Source of the DNA: Clostridiales bacterium
Lineage (GTDB): Bacteria > Bacillota > Clostridia > Oscillospirales > Oscillospiraceae
DNA length: 46,492 nucleotides
Direction of reading: 5' to 3'
NCBI GenBank assembly: GCA_004555205.1
Contig: SFIY01000014.1
Span: forward strand, 1 to 46,492
Shown here: positions 22,393 to 30,829 of the stretch, piece by piece
How the letters are laid out: each line of letters opens with the position of its first letter
How positions within the stretch are numbered: position 1 is the first letter of the stretch
The notes under the pieces: model-generated
Database searches by the model: none
What the model saw: the letters and a program-made list of their open reading frames with translations, nothing else
What the model was told of the DNA's origin: nothing
Program-made: the position numbers and the translations under genes

Positions 22393-23757
22393 ATGGGTAT
22401 TTTCAGCGGTCTGTTCAAATCCCGCGACAAGCCCACCGACAGCACCGCCGGAGCAAGGTACTCATTCTATCTGGGAAACACCACCTCCGGCAAGGCGGTC
22501 ACGGAGCGCTCCGCCATGCAGATGACGGCTGTCTACTCCTGCGTCCGCATCCTGGCGGAAGCCATCGCGGGGCTGCCGATCCACCTGTACAGATACAGAC
22601 AGGACGGCGGCAAGGAGAAAGCCGTCGACCATCCGCTGTATCAGCTGCTCCATGACGAGCCGAACCCGGAGATGAGTTCATTCGTATTCCGGGAAACGCT
22701 GATGACGCATCTGCTTCTGTGGGGAAACGCCTATGCGCAGATCATCCGCAACGGGCGGGGCGAGGTCATCGCCCTCTATCCGCTGATGCCGAACAAGATG
22801 ACCGTCGACCGCGCGGAGAACGGTCAGCTGTACTACCAGTACCAGCGGTCCTCGGATGAAGCCGGGGGCAAAAACGAAACGGTCGTACTGCTTCCCTCGG
22901 ATGTGCTGCACATCCCCGGCCTCGGCTTCGACGGGCTTGTCGGCTACTCTCCGATAGCGATGGCCAAGAACGCCATCGGTCTTGCCATCGCCACGGAAGA
23001 ATACGGCAGCAAGTTCTTCGCCAACGGGGCGGCCCCTTCCGGCGTCCTGGAACACCCCGGAACGATCAAAGACCCGCAGAGGGTCCGTGAGTCCTGGATG
23101 AGCCAGTTCGGCGGCTCCGCCAACAGCGGCAAGATCGCCGTTCTGGAAGAAGGGCTGAAATACACGCCCATCTCCATCTCCCCGGAGCAGGCGCAATTCC
23201 TGGAAACCAGGAAGTTTCAGATCAATGAGATAGCTCGAATTTTCAGAGTCCCGCCGCATATGCTGGCCGACCTTGAAAAGTCGAGCTTTTCCAATATTGA
23301 GCAGCAGTCCCTTGAGTTCGTGAAGTACACCCTTGACCCCTGGGTCATCCGCTGGGAGCAGTCCATTCAGAGGACGCTCCTTACCCCCGCCGAGAAGAAG
23401 GATTACTTCGTGAAGTTCAATGTGGAAGGTCTGCTCCGCGGCGACTATCAGAGCCGTATGTCAGGTTACGCCACGGCAAGGCAGAACGGCTGGATGTCTG
23501 CTAACGACATCCGTGAACTGGAGAACCTTGACCGCATCCCTGCCGAGGAAGGCGGCGACCTGTACCTCATCAACGGCAATATGCTCCCGCTCAAGGACGC
23601 GGGCGCTTTTGCGAATACACAACCCGGAAAGGAGGACTCAGATGAAGAAGTTCTGGAAGTGGAAGAACAGGACGGTGACGAATCAGACGACGGAGAACCC
23701 GGTAACGGAGAGAACGCTGTTCCTGAACGGCACCATCGCAGAGGAAAGCTGGTTTGA
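22393..23757 (+). CDS. Portal protein (HK97 family)
   Basis: The 454-residue protein has ERSAMQMTAVYSCVRILAEAIAGLPIHLYR near the N-terminus, LMPNKMTVDRAENG, LHIPGLGFDGLVGYSPIAMAKNAIGLA and FRVPPHMLADLEKSSFSNIEQQS, all diagnostic of HK97-type portals. The dodecameric portal is the DNA channel at one capsid vertex. The last 40 residues are very acidic (EDSDEEVLEVEEQDGDESDD...) and are encoded over the start of the protease gene, which overlaps by 116 bp in another frame. Confidence 0.95.
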   Translation: MGIFSGLFKSRDKPTDSTAGARYSFYLGNTTSGKAVTERSAMQMTAVYSCVRILAEAIAGLPIHLYRYRQDGGKEKAVDHPLYQLLHDEPNPEMSSFVFRETLMTHLLLWGNAYAQIIRNGRGEVIALYPLMPNKMTVDRAENGQLYYQYQRSSDEAGGKNETVVLLPSDVLHIPGLGFDGLVGYSPIAMAKNAIGLAIATEEYGSKFFANGAAPSGVLEHPGTIKDPQRVRESWMSQFGGSANSGKIAVLEEGLKYTPISISPEQAQFLETRKFQINEIARIFRVPPHMLADLEKSSFSNIEQQSLEFVKYTLDPWVIRWEQSIQRTLLTPAEKKDYFVKFNVEGLLRGDYQSRMSGYATARQNGWMSANDIRELENLDRIPAEEGGDLYLINGNMLPLKDAGAFANTQPGKEDSDEEVLEVEEQDGDESDDGEPGNGENAVPERHHRRGKLV

Positions 23758-24400
23758 CGATGACGTCACGCCGCAGCTTTTCAAGGACGAACTGAACGCC
23801 GGCGAGGGCGACATCGTAGTCTGGATCAACTCGCCCGGCGGCGACTGCGTGGCGGCCGCCCAAATCTACAATATGCTGATGGATTACAAGGGCAATGTTA
23901 CGGTCAAGATCGACGGCATCGCGGCTTCGGCAGCGTCCGTTATCGCTATGGCCGGCACTCGTGTCCTGGTGTCCCCGGTGTCCATGATGATGATCCATAA
24001 CCCCGCCACCATCGCGATGGGCGACACGGCGGAAATGGAGAAAGCCATCGCCATGCTTACCGAGGTCAAGGATTCCATCATCAACGCCTACGAGATCAAG
24101 ACCGGGCTTTCCCGCGCCAAGCTCTCGCACCTCATGGACGCGGAGACCTGGATGGACGCCCGCAAGGCGGTCGAACTGGGCTTTGCCGACGATATCATGA
24201 AACGCGCGGAAGCCGTCGAGGTCGAGGAAGACCTCGTTCCCACGGAGGACGGCGAAGCGTTCTCCGAAGCGGCGGTCGTGAACAGCCTGATGGACAAACT
24301 CGCCGCCAAATGCAAGATCCGTCCGAAAACGGATGGCACACCCAAGATCAAAGCCGACTCCCTCATGGAGCGGCTTAATTTATTGAAAAACTGGAGGTAA
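23642..24400 (+). CDS. ClpP-like head maturation protease
   Basis: The product is 252 residues from ATG 23642 (MKKFWKWKNRTVTNQ...), with AAGGAGG nine bases upstream. The S14/ClpP fold is clear: VVWINSPGGDCVAAAQIYNML, catalytic-type serine in IAASAASVIAMAG (S96), His119 in MMMIHNPAT, and a later aspartate. It should cleave the scaffold-like N-terminus of the capsid protein during head maturation. Its start lies inside the portal gene. The C-terminal 50 residues form a basic tail (IRPKTDGTPKIKADSLMERLNLLKNW). Confidence 0.93.
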   Translation: MKKFWKWKNRTVTNQTTENPVTERTLFLNGTIAEESWFDDDVTPQLFKDELNAGEGDIVVWINSPGGDCVAAAQIYNMLMDYKGNVTVKIDGIAASAASVIAMAGTRVLVSPVSMMMIHNPATIAMGDTAEMEKAIAMLTEVKDSIINAYEIKTGLSRAKLSHLMDAETWMDARKAVELGFADDIMKRAEAVEVEEDLVPTEDGEAFSEAAVVNSLMDKLAAKCKIRPKTDGTPKIKADSLMERLNLLKNWR

Positions 24401-24405
24401 CTATC

Positions 24406-25620
24406 ATGAGCAAGACCCTTGAAATGATCGAGAAGAGAAACCAGGCCTGGAACGCCGCGAAGGCGTTCGTGGAGAGCCGCCGCGACAAGGACGGTCTGCT
24501 TTCCGAAGCCGACGCGAAGACCTATGCAGAAATGGAACAGAAGGTACGCAACTACAGCGCCGAGATCGAGCGCCTGCAGACCATGGAGGCTATGGACGCT
24601 GAGATGGCCAAGCCCCTCGGCACTCCCATTACCGGCCGTCCCATGAACAGGGGTGCGGAGGACAAGCCCGTGAAGACCGGCCGTGCCTCCGACGAGTACA
24701 GGAAGGCGATGCTGAACGCTCTTCGCACCAACTTCCGCCAGATCAGCAACGTTCTGCAGGAAGGCATCGACGCCCAGGGCGGCTACCTCGTCCCTGAGGA
24801 GTACGACAGCCGTTTGATCGACGCTCTCAAGGAGGAGAACGTCATCAGAAGGATCGCCCACAGCCTGCCCACCAGCGGGGAGCATAAGATCAACATCGCC
24901 GCTACCAAGCCCGCGGCGGCATGGATCGAGGAAGGCGGCGCTCTCAGCTTCGGTGAGGCCACCTTCGACCAGATCATCCTCGACGCCCACAAGCTGCACG
25001 TCGCCATCAAGGTGACCGAGGAACTGCTCTACGACAGCGCGTTCCCCCTTGAGCAGTACATCCTCGACGCTTTCACCAAGGCTCTCGCCAACGCCGAGGA
25101 GGACGCCTTCATCAACGGCACCGGCACCGGCCAGCCTCTCGGCATCCTCGCCGCGACCGGCGGCGCGCAGGTCGGCAAGACCCTCGAAAGCACGGATGTG
25201 ACTGCCGACGACGTCATCGACCTCATCTACTCCCTCAAGCGTCCCTACCGCAAGAACGCCGTCTTCCTCACCAACGACAAGTGTGTCGCCGCCCTTCGCA
25301 AGCTGAAGGACGAGAACGGTCAGTTCCTGTGGCAGCCCTCTCTGCAGGCGGGAGAACCCGACACCTGCCTGGGCTACAAGATCTACACCTCTCCGTTCTT
25401 CCCGGAGCCCGGCCCCAACAAGGCTGTCCTCGCATTCGGCGATTTCTCCTACTACAACATCGGCGACCGCGGCCCCCGTTCCTTCGCCGAACTCAAGGAA
25501 CTCTTCGCCGGCAACGGCATGGTGGGGTTCGTCGCCAAAGAGCGCGTCGACGGCAAGCTGGTGCTGCCTGAGGCGATCAAGCTGCTCAAGACCGGCGGCA
25601 CCAGGAGTGCCGGCAAGTAA
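24406..25620 (+). CDS. Major capsid protein (HK97 family)
   Basis: The 404-residue protein has an N-terminal coiled delta/scaffold region (residues about 1-105, with KTYAEMEQKVRNYSAEIERLQ). The capsid fold begins near MLNALRTNFRQISN, with QGGYLVPEEYDSRLIDALKEENVIRRIA, AAAWIEEGGALSFGEATFDQIILDAHKL, EDAFINGTGTGQPLGIL and the ending ELKELFAGNGMVGF. This is the usual length and order for HK97-type capsids that lack a separate scaffold. It lies 6 bp after the protease that should process it. Confidence 0.96.
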   Translation: MSKTLEMIEKRNQAWNAAKAFVESRRDKDGLLSEADAKTYAEMEQKVRNYSAEIERLQTMEAMDAEMAKPLGTPITGRPMNRGAEDKPVKTGRASDEYRKAMLNALRTNFRQISNVLQEGIDAQGGYLVPEEYDSRLIDALKEENVIRRIAHSLPTSGEHKINIAATKPAAAWIEEGGALSFGEATFDQIILDAHKLHVAIKVTEELLYDSAFPLEQYILDAFTKALANAEEDAFINGTGTGQPLGILAATGGAQVGKTLESTDVTADDVIDLIYSLKRPYRKNAVFLTNDKCVAALRKLKDENGQFLWQPSLQAGEPDTCLGYKIYTSPFFPEPGPNKAVLAFGDFSYYNIGDRGPRSFAELKELFAGNGMVGFVAKERVDGKLVLPEAIKLLKTGGTRSAGK

Positions 25621-25638
25621 GCGTGAAAGGAGGCCGCG

Positions 25639-25953
25639 ATGATGGATGAACTGCTTCAGAAAGTCAAGGCAAACCTCATACTTGACCATACGGCTGACGA
25701 TGATCTGATCCGGGGCTTCATCATCGCGGCCGTTTCCTACGCCGAAAGTTATCAGCATATCCCGGAAGGCTACTACACCGAAAACCCGATGCCCGCCACT
25801 ACGGAGCAGGCCGTGATCATGCTCTCCTCACACTTCTACGAGTCGAGGGACGGCTCCACGGCCGGCTTCTTCGCGGATAACCCGCAGGCCGCCCAGCAGG
25901 TGTGGAACACGGTCAACCTTCTGCTCCGTCTGGACCGGAGGTGGCAGGTATGA
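25639..25953 (+). CDS. Head-tail connector (HK97 gp6-like)
   Basis: The 104-residue protein (MMDELLQKVKANLILDHTADDDLIRGFIIAAVSYAESYQHI...) matches the phage connector family: a helical start, the LIRGFIIAAVSYAE segment, then TEQAVIMLSSHFYESRDGS. Such proteins form a ring under the portal. It follows the capsid gene with AAAGGAGG upstream and overlaps the next gene by 4 bp. Confidence 0.9.
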   Translation: MMDELLQKVKANLILDHTADDDLIRGFIIAAVSYAESYQHIPEGYYTENPMPATTEQAVIMLSSHFYESRDGSTAGFFADNPQAAQQVWNTVNLLLRLDRRWQV

Positions 25954-26291
25954 GCTTCGGGAAGATGAACCGAACGGCGGATATTGTCGAGATCCGTCGA
26001 ACGAAGAACAGCGAGGGCTTCGCTTCCAAAGAGGAACGGGTCCTCGCTTCCGTTCGCGTGTACCGGGAGGGCCGGCACGGATCGGTGAGATGGGCGAACC
26101 TCGCCGCTTTCTCCGACGCCACCGACCTCTTCCGTTTCCGCGCCATACCCGGTGTGAAGGTCACGACTGAACACACTCTCGTCTGCGACGGGGAACGCTT
26201 CAGCGTCATCTCCGTTGAGGACGTCAAGGGGCGCGGGATGTACACGGAAATACTGGCGAGAAAGGTGGTGCCGACAAGTGGCAAAGGCTGA
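25950..26291 (+). CDS. Head-tail adaptor/joining protein
   Basis: The 113-residue product starts at ATG 25950 (MSFGKMNRTADIVEIRRTKNSEGF...), overlapping the connector stop. A beta-rich pattern (ASVRVYREGRHGSVRWANLAAFSDATDLFRFRAIPGV) ends in FSVISVEDVKGRGMYTEILARKV, the family seen in SPP1 gp16-like and phage_H_T_join proteins that close the capsid exit. Confidence 0.87.
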   Translation: MSFGKMNRTADIVEIRRTKNSEGFASKEERVLASVRVYREGRHGSVRWANLAAFSDATDLFRFRAIPGVKVTTEHTLVCDGERFSVISVEDVKGRGMYTEILARKVVPTSGKG

Positions 26292-26706
26292 TATAAAAAT
26301 GCCGGACGAGTTCCTGGAAAAGCTGTCACGCCTTACGAAGGATGAGGACGGCATGGCGGAGCGTGTGCTGAAGGCCGGTGCGGATGTCGTTGAGGCAAGA
26401 GTCCGCTCGAACCTCACGGGCGTCATCGGCAGAGGCACTAAGGAGGAGTCCCGCTCCACGGGTGAACTTCTTTCATCGCTCGGCACTACGACCGTCAAGC
26501 TCGACCGGGACGGCAACCACAACGTAAAGGTCGGCTTCGCTGAACCCCGCCGCGACGGCGGCAGCAACGCCAAGATCGCCAACATCCTCGAATACGGCAT
26601 ACACGGGCAGCCGCCGAAGCCGTTCCTCAAACCCGCCAAGTCCGCGTCACGCTCCGCCTGTATCGAGGCGATGAAGCGCGCTCTTGAGGAGGAGGTCGGA
26701 AAATGA
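26278..26706 (+). CDS. HK97 gp10-family tail/neck protein
   Basis: The product is 142 residues from GTG 26278 (MAKADIKMPDEFLEKLSRL...). The gp10 signature is AERVLKAGADVVEARVRSNL, VKVGFAEPRRDG, NILEYGIHGQPPKPFLKPA and EAMKRALEEEV. The protein links neck and tail during assembly. It overlaps its neighbours by 14 and 4 bp, which suggests one co-translated unit. Confidence 0.9.
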   Translation: MAKADIKMPDEFLEKLSRLTKDEDGMAERVLKAGADVVEARVRSNLTGVIGRGTKEESRSTGELLSSLGTTTVKLDRDGNHNVKVGFAEPRRDGGSNAKIANILEYGIHGQPPKPFLKPAKSASRSACIEAMKRALEEEVGK

Positions 26707-27050
26707 GCATACTTGAGGACCTGACGTCTATTCTGGCGACAAAGGGCATCCCCGTCGAGACCGGGATATTCTCGGACGAGGCGCCGGACACCTATATCGT
26801 CATCACCCCGCTTTCGGATACCTTCGACCTCCATGCGGACAACGCGCCGGGCGTCGATATCCAGGAAGCGAGGCTCTCGCTGTATACGAAAGGAAGCTAT
26901 ACGGCGCTCAAGAACCGTATCGTCCGTCTGCTTCTCCGGGAGGATTTCACCATCACGGGCAGGACGTACAACGGATATGAGACTGACACGGGCTACCACC
27001 ATTACACGGTGGACGCTGCCCGTCACTATGAATTTGAAACGGAGGAATGA
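26703..27050 (+). CDS. Tail terminator/completion-like protein
   Basis: The 115-residue protein (MSILEDLTSILATKGIPVETGIFSDEAPDTYIVITPLSDTF...) has the size, position and alternating strand pattern (VDIQEARLSLYTKG, LKNRIVRLLLREDFTITGRTY) of the small tail terminator located between gp10-like and tail tube genes. I assign it by position and general fold, not by a unique motif. Confidence 0.75.
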   Translation: MSILEDLTSILATKGIPVETGIFSDEAPDTYIVITPLSDTFDLHADNAPGVDIQEARLSLYTKGSYTALKNRIVRLLLREDFTITGRTYNGYETDTGYHHYTVDAARHYEFETEE

Positions 27051-27053
27051 TCT

Positions 27054-27686
27054 ATGGCAACCATCGGTCTTGACAAACTTTACTACGCCGGCATCACGGA
27101 GGACGAACAGGGCTACGAGACCTACGGCACTCCCAAGGTGCTGGCGAAGGCGATGACCGCCGATCTGGCGGTCGAACTGAACGAAGCCGTTCTCTACGCC
27201 GATGATGGCGCCGCGGAGGTTGTGAAGGAGTTCAAATCCGGCACGCTTTCCCTCGGCGTGGACGATATCGGCGCGGAGGTCGCGGGCGATCTCACGGGTA
27301 CCACCATCGATGTGAACGGCGTGGTGATCTCCGCGTCCGAGGACGGAGGCGACCCCGTGGCGGTCGGTTTCCGGGCCAAGAAGTCGAACGGCAAGTACCG
27401 CTACTACTGGCTCTACAGAGTCAAGTTCGGTATCCCCGCCACCAACCTCGCCACGAAGGGCGATTCCATTACCTTCTCCACGCCCACTATCGAAGGCACG
27501 ATCATGCGCCGCAACAGGCCCGATTTCCAGGACAAGCACCCCTGGAAGGCGGAGGTCACCGAAGGCACGGAGGGCGTCGACCAGTCCGTTATCGACGGCT
27601 GGTACGAAGAGGTATACGAGCCGACAGGCGATCTTAACCTTTCGCCCTTGCCCATCGACAGACCCGGCAGCGGAACGACGGTCTAA
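27054..27686 (+). CDS. Major tail (tube) protein
   Basis: The 210-residue protein starts MATIGLDKLYYAGITEDEQGYETYGTP, with DLAVELNEAVLYADDGAAEVVKEFKSGTLSLGVDDIG and the EGTIMRRNRPDFQ segment, the pattern of phi13-type Firmicute major tail proteins. Hexamers stack to make the flexible tail tube. The CDS is uninterrupted and lies in its standard place. Confidence 0.93.
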   Translation: MATIGLDKLYYAGITEDEQGYETYGTPKVLAKAMTADLAVELNEAVLYADDGAAEVVKEFKSGTLSLGVDDIGAEVAGDLTGTTIDVNGVVISASEDGGDPVAVGFRAKKSNGKYRYYWLYRVKFGIPATNLATKGDSITFSTPTIEGTIMRRNRPDFQDKHPWKAEVTEGTEGVDQSVIDGWYEEVYEPTGDLNLSPLPIDRPGSGTTV

Positions 27687-27698
27687 GGAGGACTCACA

Positions 27699-28082
27699 AT
27701 GGATAACGAACGCAGTTCTATCATCAACATCGGCGGCGAGGCGTATGAACTCATCCTCACCACCAAAGCTACCAAGCAGATCGCCGGACGCTACGGCGGT
27801 CTGGAGAACCTGGGCGAGAAGCTCATGAAAAACGAGAACTTCGAGATGGCCATCGGCGAGATCGTATGGCTCATCACGGTCCTGGCCAACCAGGCAATCA
27901 TGATCTTCAATCTGCGCCACAGGGATGAGCAGAAGCCTCTGCTTACGGAGGATGAGGTCGAACTTCTGACCGTGCCCTCCGACCTTGCCGGGTACAAAGC
28001 GGCGATCACCGAAGCCCTGTACCGCGGCACGAAGCGCAACGTGGAAAGTGAGCCAGACCCAAAAAACACGGAAGCCGAGTAA
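27699..28082 (+). CDS. Tail assembly chaperone (gpG-like)
   Basis: The 127-residue protein (MDNERSSIINIGGEAYELILTTKATKQIAGRYGGLENLGEKLM...) lies between the tail tube and tape measure genes, the position of lambda gpG. AIGEIVWLITVLANQAIMIFNLRH forms the helical core. Near its 3' end is an AAAAAAC slippery heptamer in the correct phase (28061-28067) from which a longer product can be made. It chaperones the tape measure protein during tail assembly. Confidence 0.9.
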   Translation: MDNERSSIINIGGEAYELILTTKATKQIAGRYGGLENLGEKLMKNENFEMAIGEIVWLITVLANQAIMIFNLRHRDEQKPLLTEDEVELLTVPSDLAGYKAAITEALYRGTKRNVESEPDPKNTEAE

Positions 28083-28270
28083 GCGACGATGAGTTGTTTA
28101 CCCGGCTTCTGTATTACGGCCTTGCCCATCTGCACCTGACGCGGGACGAGGTCTGGCTCACACCCTTCGGTCTGCTCCTGGACCTGTGGGAATGCCACAG
28201 GCAGTACACGGGGACCGCGCAGCCGAAGCGTGAGCGTTTTATCGACGATATCATCCCGGACGGGATCTAA
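27699..28270 (+). CDS. Tail assembly chaperone, frameshift product (gpGT-like)
   Basis: This is the composite product of frame 0 from 27699 to the slippery site and the -1 frame from there to 28270. The extension reads DDELFTRLLYYGLAHLHLTR, then PFGLLLDLWECHRQYTG, and ends DDIIPDGI. Its D/E-W-C-H helical pattern is typical of gpT-like extensions of Firmicute phages. It has no start codon or ribosome binding site of its own, which supports expression only by frameshifting. In lambda the gpGT form carries the tape measure protein to the assembling tail. The tape measure gene starts 18 bp later. Confidence 0.85.
28061..28067 (+). promoter_or_regulatory. -1 ribosomal frameshift site
   Basis: The heptamer A AAA AAC is in phase with the gpG-like frame (codons CCA AAA AAC). 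A slip of -1 enters a frame open from here to TAA at 28268-28270, bypassing the frame-0 TAA at 28080-28082. This is the classical X XXY YYZ site. Confidence 0.88.
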
Positions 28271-28288
28271 AGGAAGGAGGCGATAGCC

Positions 28289-30829
28289 GTGGCTGACAAT
28301 TTCGGTCTGAAGATCGGTCTTGAAGGCGAAAAAGAATTCAAGAAGGCGCTTGCGGATATCAACTCCTCCTTTAAGGTCCTGGGGAGCGAAATGAAGCTGG
28401 TGTCCTCCCAGTTCGACAAGAACGATCATTCCGTGCAGGCGCTGTCCTCCCGCAACCAGGTCCTCAACAAGGAGATCGAGACGCAGAAGCAGAAGATCGA
28501 GGTGCTGCGTCAGGCTTTGCAGAACGCCGCCGAGTCCTTCGGCGAGAACGACAAGCGGACGCAGAACTGGCAGATCCAGCTGAACAACGCCGAAGCCGCT
28601 CTGAACGATATGGAGCGGGAACTGAAGGACAACAACTCCGCCCTCGAACAGGCCGAAAGCGGCTTTGACGAGGCCGGAAAGGAAGCTGACGAGTTCGGCA
28701 AAGAGGTCGACAAGGCCGGCGATCAGAGCGAGGACGCCGGCGGCAAGCTGAAAAAGGTCGGTCAGATCGCGAAGGACGTCGGCAAGGCCATGGCCGCCGC
28801 TATGGCGGCTATCGGCACGGCTGCCATAGCTGCCGGCAAGAAGCTGTGGGATATGTCCAACGACGTAGCCGCGGCGGGCGACGCCATCGACAAAACCTCC
28901 CAGAAGATCGGCATCAGCGCCGAGGCCTACCAGGAATGGGACTATGTGTTCCAGCGCTGCGGAGCGGACGTCAACGGCCTTCAGACGGGCATGAAAAAGC
29001 TGTCCGGGGTCATCTCGGATGCCGCTTCCGGCTCGTCCTCCGCCGCCGACAAGCTGGCGGCTGTCGGTCTATCCATCGAGGATCTGAACGGCAAGAGCCA
29101 GGAACAGCAGCTTTCCATCGTCATCGCCGCTCTGCAGGATATGGAAGCCGGCGCGGAACGCACCACGGCGGCGAACGACCTGCTCGGCAAGTCAGCCGTG
29201 GATATGGCCGCCGTTCTGAACATGAGCGCGGAGGAAACGCAGGCGCTCATCGACGAAGCCCACGACTACGGAATGGTCATGAGCAACGAAGCCGTGGCCG
29301 CCTCGGCCACCTTTGAGGACAGCCTCACCAAGCTCCAGGGTACGATGGGCGGTCTGAAGAACCGCATGGTCGGAGAGCTTCTTCCCGGCATCTCCATGAT
29401 CATGGACGGTCTTTCCGACCTCGTCGCTGGAAACGAGGAGGCTGGCGAGGAACTGAAGAACGGCGTCATGTCCGTTGTGGAGACCGTGACGGAAATGATC
29501 CCGCAGGCAGTCCAGCTCATCTCCATGATAGCAGCCGCCATCCTTGAGAGCGCGCCGTCCATCATCCGGGCGCTTGCCGAGGGCATCATTACCGCCATCC
29601 CCGAACTGCTCCCGGTAGTCCTGCAGGTCATCACCGAACTGGTGGCGGCTCTGCTTGAACTCCTGCCGCAGCTTGTGGATGCCGGAATGCAGATCATCGC
29701 TTCTCTCATCGTCGGCATCGCCCAGGCGCTTCCCACACTGATCCCGCAGATGGTCGAAGTGGTCACACAGATGGTGCAGACCCTTATCGACAATCTGCCC
29801 CTTATTCTGGACGCGGCGCTTCAGCTGATCGAGGGTCTGGCGCAGGGCATCCTTGACGCCATCCCCGTGCTGATCGAAGCCCTCCCGGAAGTCATCATGG
29901 GCATCGTGAACTTCCTGCTCGACTCCATCCCGGAGATCATTGAAACGGGTATCACGCTGCTGACGTCGCTCATCGACGCCCTTCCGCAGATCATTGCCAC
30001 CATCGTGGCGGCTATACCGAAGATCATCGACGGCATCATAAAGGCTGTGCTTGGAGCGATCCCCCAAATTATCCAGGCCGGCATTCAGTTGCTGATCTCG
30101 CTGATCCAGGCGCTTCCGCAGATCATCACGACCATCGTTTCCGCGATCCCGCAGATCATCTCCGGCATCGTGAACGCCGTAATAGGAAATATTCCGCAGA
30201 TTATCAACGCGGGTGTTCAGCTGTTCGTGTCTCTGATCAAAAACCTGCCGACCATCATCGTGGAGATCGTGAAGGCGGTACCGCAGATCGTCACGGGCAT
30301 CGTGAATGCGTTCGGTTCCCTCATGGGCAGGATCGTGGAGATCGGCGGCAACATCGTCAAGGGTCTGTGGCAGGGCATCCAGCAGCTCGCCTCCTGGCTG
30401 TGGGACAAGGTCTCCGGGTGGATCTCCTCCATCTGGAACGGCATCCTTGATTTCTTCGGCATCCACTCTCCCTCGAAGGAGATGGCATGGGTCGGTCAGA
30501 TGCTCGTCAAGGGCCTGTCCGGCTCCATTGAGGATAACGGCGACGAGGCTGTGAAGGCGGCCGAAGCCATGAGCGAGGACATCGACGGCGTCATGCAGGA
30601 TCTCGCCAAAGACATGGCCACCGCGCTTCCGACAGATTTCGACATCGGCGGGAGCATCGGCAGTTCCGTGTCCTCCGCCGCAAAGGGCGTGATCGGCGGT
30701 GGCTTCAGCCTGCAGCTGAACATTTCCACATTCAACAATTATTCGAGCGAGGATATCGAGCAGCTGACCAATGAGATCATGGTCACTGCCGGTCAGTTCG
30801 CCAGACGGAAAGGAGTGGTTTTCGCGTGA
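28289..30829 (+). CDS. Tail tape measure protein
   Basis: The product is 846 residues from GTG 28289 (GGAGG upstream). The N-terminal 150 residues are coiled coil (LNKEIETQKQKIEVLRQAL, LNDMERELKDNNSALEQAESGFDEAGKEADEF). The domain starting near DVGKAMAAAMAAIGTAAIAAGKKLWDMSNDVAAAGDAIDK is the TP901 tape measure core. The long central part repeats hydrophobic units around PQII (IPKIIDGI, IPQIISGI, VPQIVTGI). It ends with FGIHSPSKEMAWVGQMLVKGL. Length sets tail length; about 850 residues suggests a tail on the order of 120-130 nm by the usual 0.15 nm per residue rule. Confidence 0.95.
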   Translation: MADNFGLKIGLEGEKEFKKALADINSSFKVLGSEMKLVSSQFDKNDHSVQALSSRNQVLNKEIETQKQKIEVLRQALQNAAESFGENDKRTQNWQIQLNNAEAALNDMERELKDNNSALEQAESGFDEAGKEADEFGKEVDKAGDQSEDAGGKLKKVGQIAKDVGKAMAAAMAAIGTAAIAAGKKLWDMSNDVAAAGDAIDKTSQKIGISAEAYQEWDYVFQRCGADVNGLQTGMKKLSGVISDAASGSSSAADKLAAVGLSIEDLNGKSQEQQLSIVIAALQDMEAGAERTTAANDLLGKSAVDMAAVLNMSAEETQALIDEAHDYGMVMSNEAVAASATFEDSLTKLQGTMGGLKNRMVGELLPGISMIMDGLSDLVAGNEEAGEELKNGVMSVVETVTEMIPQAVQLISMIAAAILESAPSIIRALAEGIITAIPELLPVVLQVITELVAALLELLPQLVDAGMQIIASLIVGIAQALPTLIPQMVEVVTQMVQTLIDNLPLILDAALQLIEGLAQGILDAIPVLIEALPEVIMGIVNFLLDSIPEIIETGITLLTSLIDALPQIIATIVAAIPKIIDGIIKAVLGAIPQIIQAGIQLLISLIQALPQIITTIVSAIPQIISGIVNAVIGNIPQIINAGVQLFVSLIKNLPTIIVEIVKAVPQIVTGIVNAFGSLMGRIVEIGGNIVKGLWQGIQQLASWLWDKVSGWISSIWNGILDFFGIHSPSKEMAWVGQMLVKGLSGSIEDNGDEAVKAAEAMSEDIDGVMQDLAKDMATALPTDFDIGGSIGSSVSSAAKGVIGGGFSLQLNISTFNNYSSEDIEQLTNEIMVTAGQFARRKGVVFA

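Noticed and set aside
24088..27920. Reverse-strand ORFs of 556 and 694 codons opposite capsid and tail genes
   Set aside because: They are shadows of secure structural genes and low-complexity in composition; no motif recognised.
28801..30330. Tape measure hydrophobic repeats as membrane protein or prion-like array
   Set aside because: PQII-type repeats are usual in TP901-type tape measure proteins; the position and ends confirm that identity.
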